Source: Planctomycetota bacterium (GTDB lineage Bacteria > Planctomycetota > Planctomycetia > Pirellulales > Pirellulaceae). From it: a stretch of DNA of 13,355 nt. Where the stretch lies: positions 1 through 13,355 of the forward strand of contig JAJSAJ010000875.1 in the NCBI GenBank assembly GCA_024274855.1. The letters are read 5' to 3'. Of the stretch, positions 12,766 through 13,355 are shown piece by piece. The position numbers were made by a program, and so were the translations under genes. The notes beneath the pieces are model-generated. The model was not told the origin of the DNA. It did not search any database and was given only the letters and a program-made list of their open reading frames with translations. Every line of letters starts with the position of its first letter. The first letter of the stretch is position 1.

Positions 12766-13355
12766 ATGAACGATGACCCGGTAACTCGTTGGATTGAAGG
12801 CATGAAATCCGGGGACGAGCAGGCGATCACGCAGCTGTGGTCCTACTATTTCGAGCGACTGGTTCATCTGGCCCGTGGCCGACTGGGCACAACTCCGCGC
12901 CGAGTGGCTGACGAGGAAGATGTGGCGTTGAGCGTTTTTCGGTGTCTTTGTGCCGGCGCGGAAACCGGGCGACTCGCTGAAATCTCTGACCGAGGCGACT
13001 TATGGCGTGTCCTGGTCACCATGACCGTGCGGAAGGCGATCGATCAACAGCGTCGCGTCTCGGGTAAGAAGCGGGGCGGCGGAAAAGTCCGTGGCGAGTC
13101 GATTTTTGCCGGTCTGCCAGGCGAAGAACGGTCGCCCGGTATTCAGCAATTCAGTGATCATCAACCAACCCCTGAAATGCTGGTCCTGATGGAGGAGGAG
13201 GGGACTCGCCTGCTTGAATCGCTGGACGACCCAACACTAAGACGCGTTGCATTGTGGAAACTGGAAGGCTACACCAATGATGAAATTGCAGAGAAACTCG
13301 GTCTGACGACGCGTAGTGTTGAGCGCAAGCTGCAACGAATTCGCGAGAAATGGTC
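12766..13355 (+). CDS. ECF-type RNA polymerase sigma factor (PF07638-like), 3' end outside window
   Basis: From the ATG at 12766 the frame stays open for 196 codons to the window edge. Region 2 is visible at about 16-90 (SGDEQAITQLWSYYFERLVH, then DEEDVALSVFRCL and the WRVLVTMTVRKAIDQ helix), followed by a basic, Gly-rich linker (KKRGGGKVRG, 101-110). Region 4 is at about 145-196, with the helix-turn-helix LEGYTNDEIAEKLGLTTRSVERKL. That order and the 'DEEDVA...F' pattern fit the planctomycete-rich ECF family. It is nearly complete, since few residues should follow W196. In this lineage such genes are often followed by a Ser/Thr kinase gene, so one may lie just outside. It is a separate gene from the broken sigma factor at 1930, whose N-terminus is clearly different. 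Confidence 0.85.
   Translation, partial: MNDDPVTRWIEGMKSGDEQAITQLWSYYFERLVHLARGRLGTTPRRVADEEDVALSVFRCLCAGAETGRLAEISDRGDLWRVLVTMTVRKAIDQQRRVSGKKRGGGKVRGESIFAGLPGEERSPGIQQFSDHQPTPEMLVLMEEEGTRLLESLDDPTLRRVALWKLEGYTNDEIAEKLGLTTRSVERKLQRIREKW

Overview
The window looks like chromosomal DNA of a planctomycete, probably a Pirellulales/Rhodopirellula-type organism. This rests on gene content rather than any marker gene: PF07638-type ECF sigma factors, a trace of the sigma factor/Ser-Thr kinase pairing typical of the group, an exported PQQ-like propeller protein with a WPQWRGP amino terminus, a secreted ceramidase-family protein, moderately high GC, few recognisable Shine-Dalgarno sites and wide intergenic regions. 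No rRNA, tRNA or CRISPR was seen.

Positions 1-3000 are a graveyard of broken genes and mobile DNA. They hold a truncated tyrosine-integrase N-terminus (1-161), a REPIN-like pair of inverted 'ggggactggcac' ends (342-484) with a third end at 1558-1572, and a compact two-gene operon on the minus strand (DUF4258-like protein plus a small partner, 837-1343) that resembles a toxin-antitoxin pair. They also hold an in-frame chimera of an ECF sigma factor N-terminus and an internal kinase segment (1930-2271), and a decayed IS200/REP-type transposase fragment (2616-2819, minus).

Positions 3004-9778 are mostly conventional genes with mobile elements between them: a neutral ceramidase-like secreted hydrolase (+), a convergent metallophosphoesterase (-), an exported PQQ-like beta-propeller protein (-), a small S4-domain RNA-binding protein (-) and a lone glucose-1-phosphate thymidylyltransferase (+). 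Positions 9996-13355 hold a DEG9-like serine protease (+), a hotdog-fold thioesterase (-) and a full-looking ECF sigma factor running off the right edge (+).

The most striking content is a family of miniature transposable elements. Five copies are each exactly 136 bp (4447-4582, 7916-8051, 8183-8318, 8487-8622, 12117-12252), end in the inverted sequence GTA(G/A)CCGTTCACG and carry a conserved internal foldback. Three have perfect 8-bp target-site duplications and a fourth has a 7/8 match. A sixth element of 242 bp (5497-5738) has the same kind of ends and a perfect 8-bp duplication but an unrelated interior containing a heptanucleotide tandem array. No autonomous transposase for these ends is visible. 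All six sit between genes, where their hairpins could act as transcription stops or RNA structures.

The intact genes do not form one obvious pathway. They read as housekeeping or accessory single genes separated by insertions.
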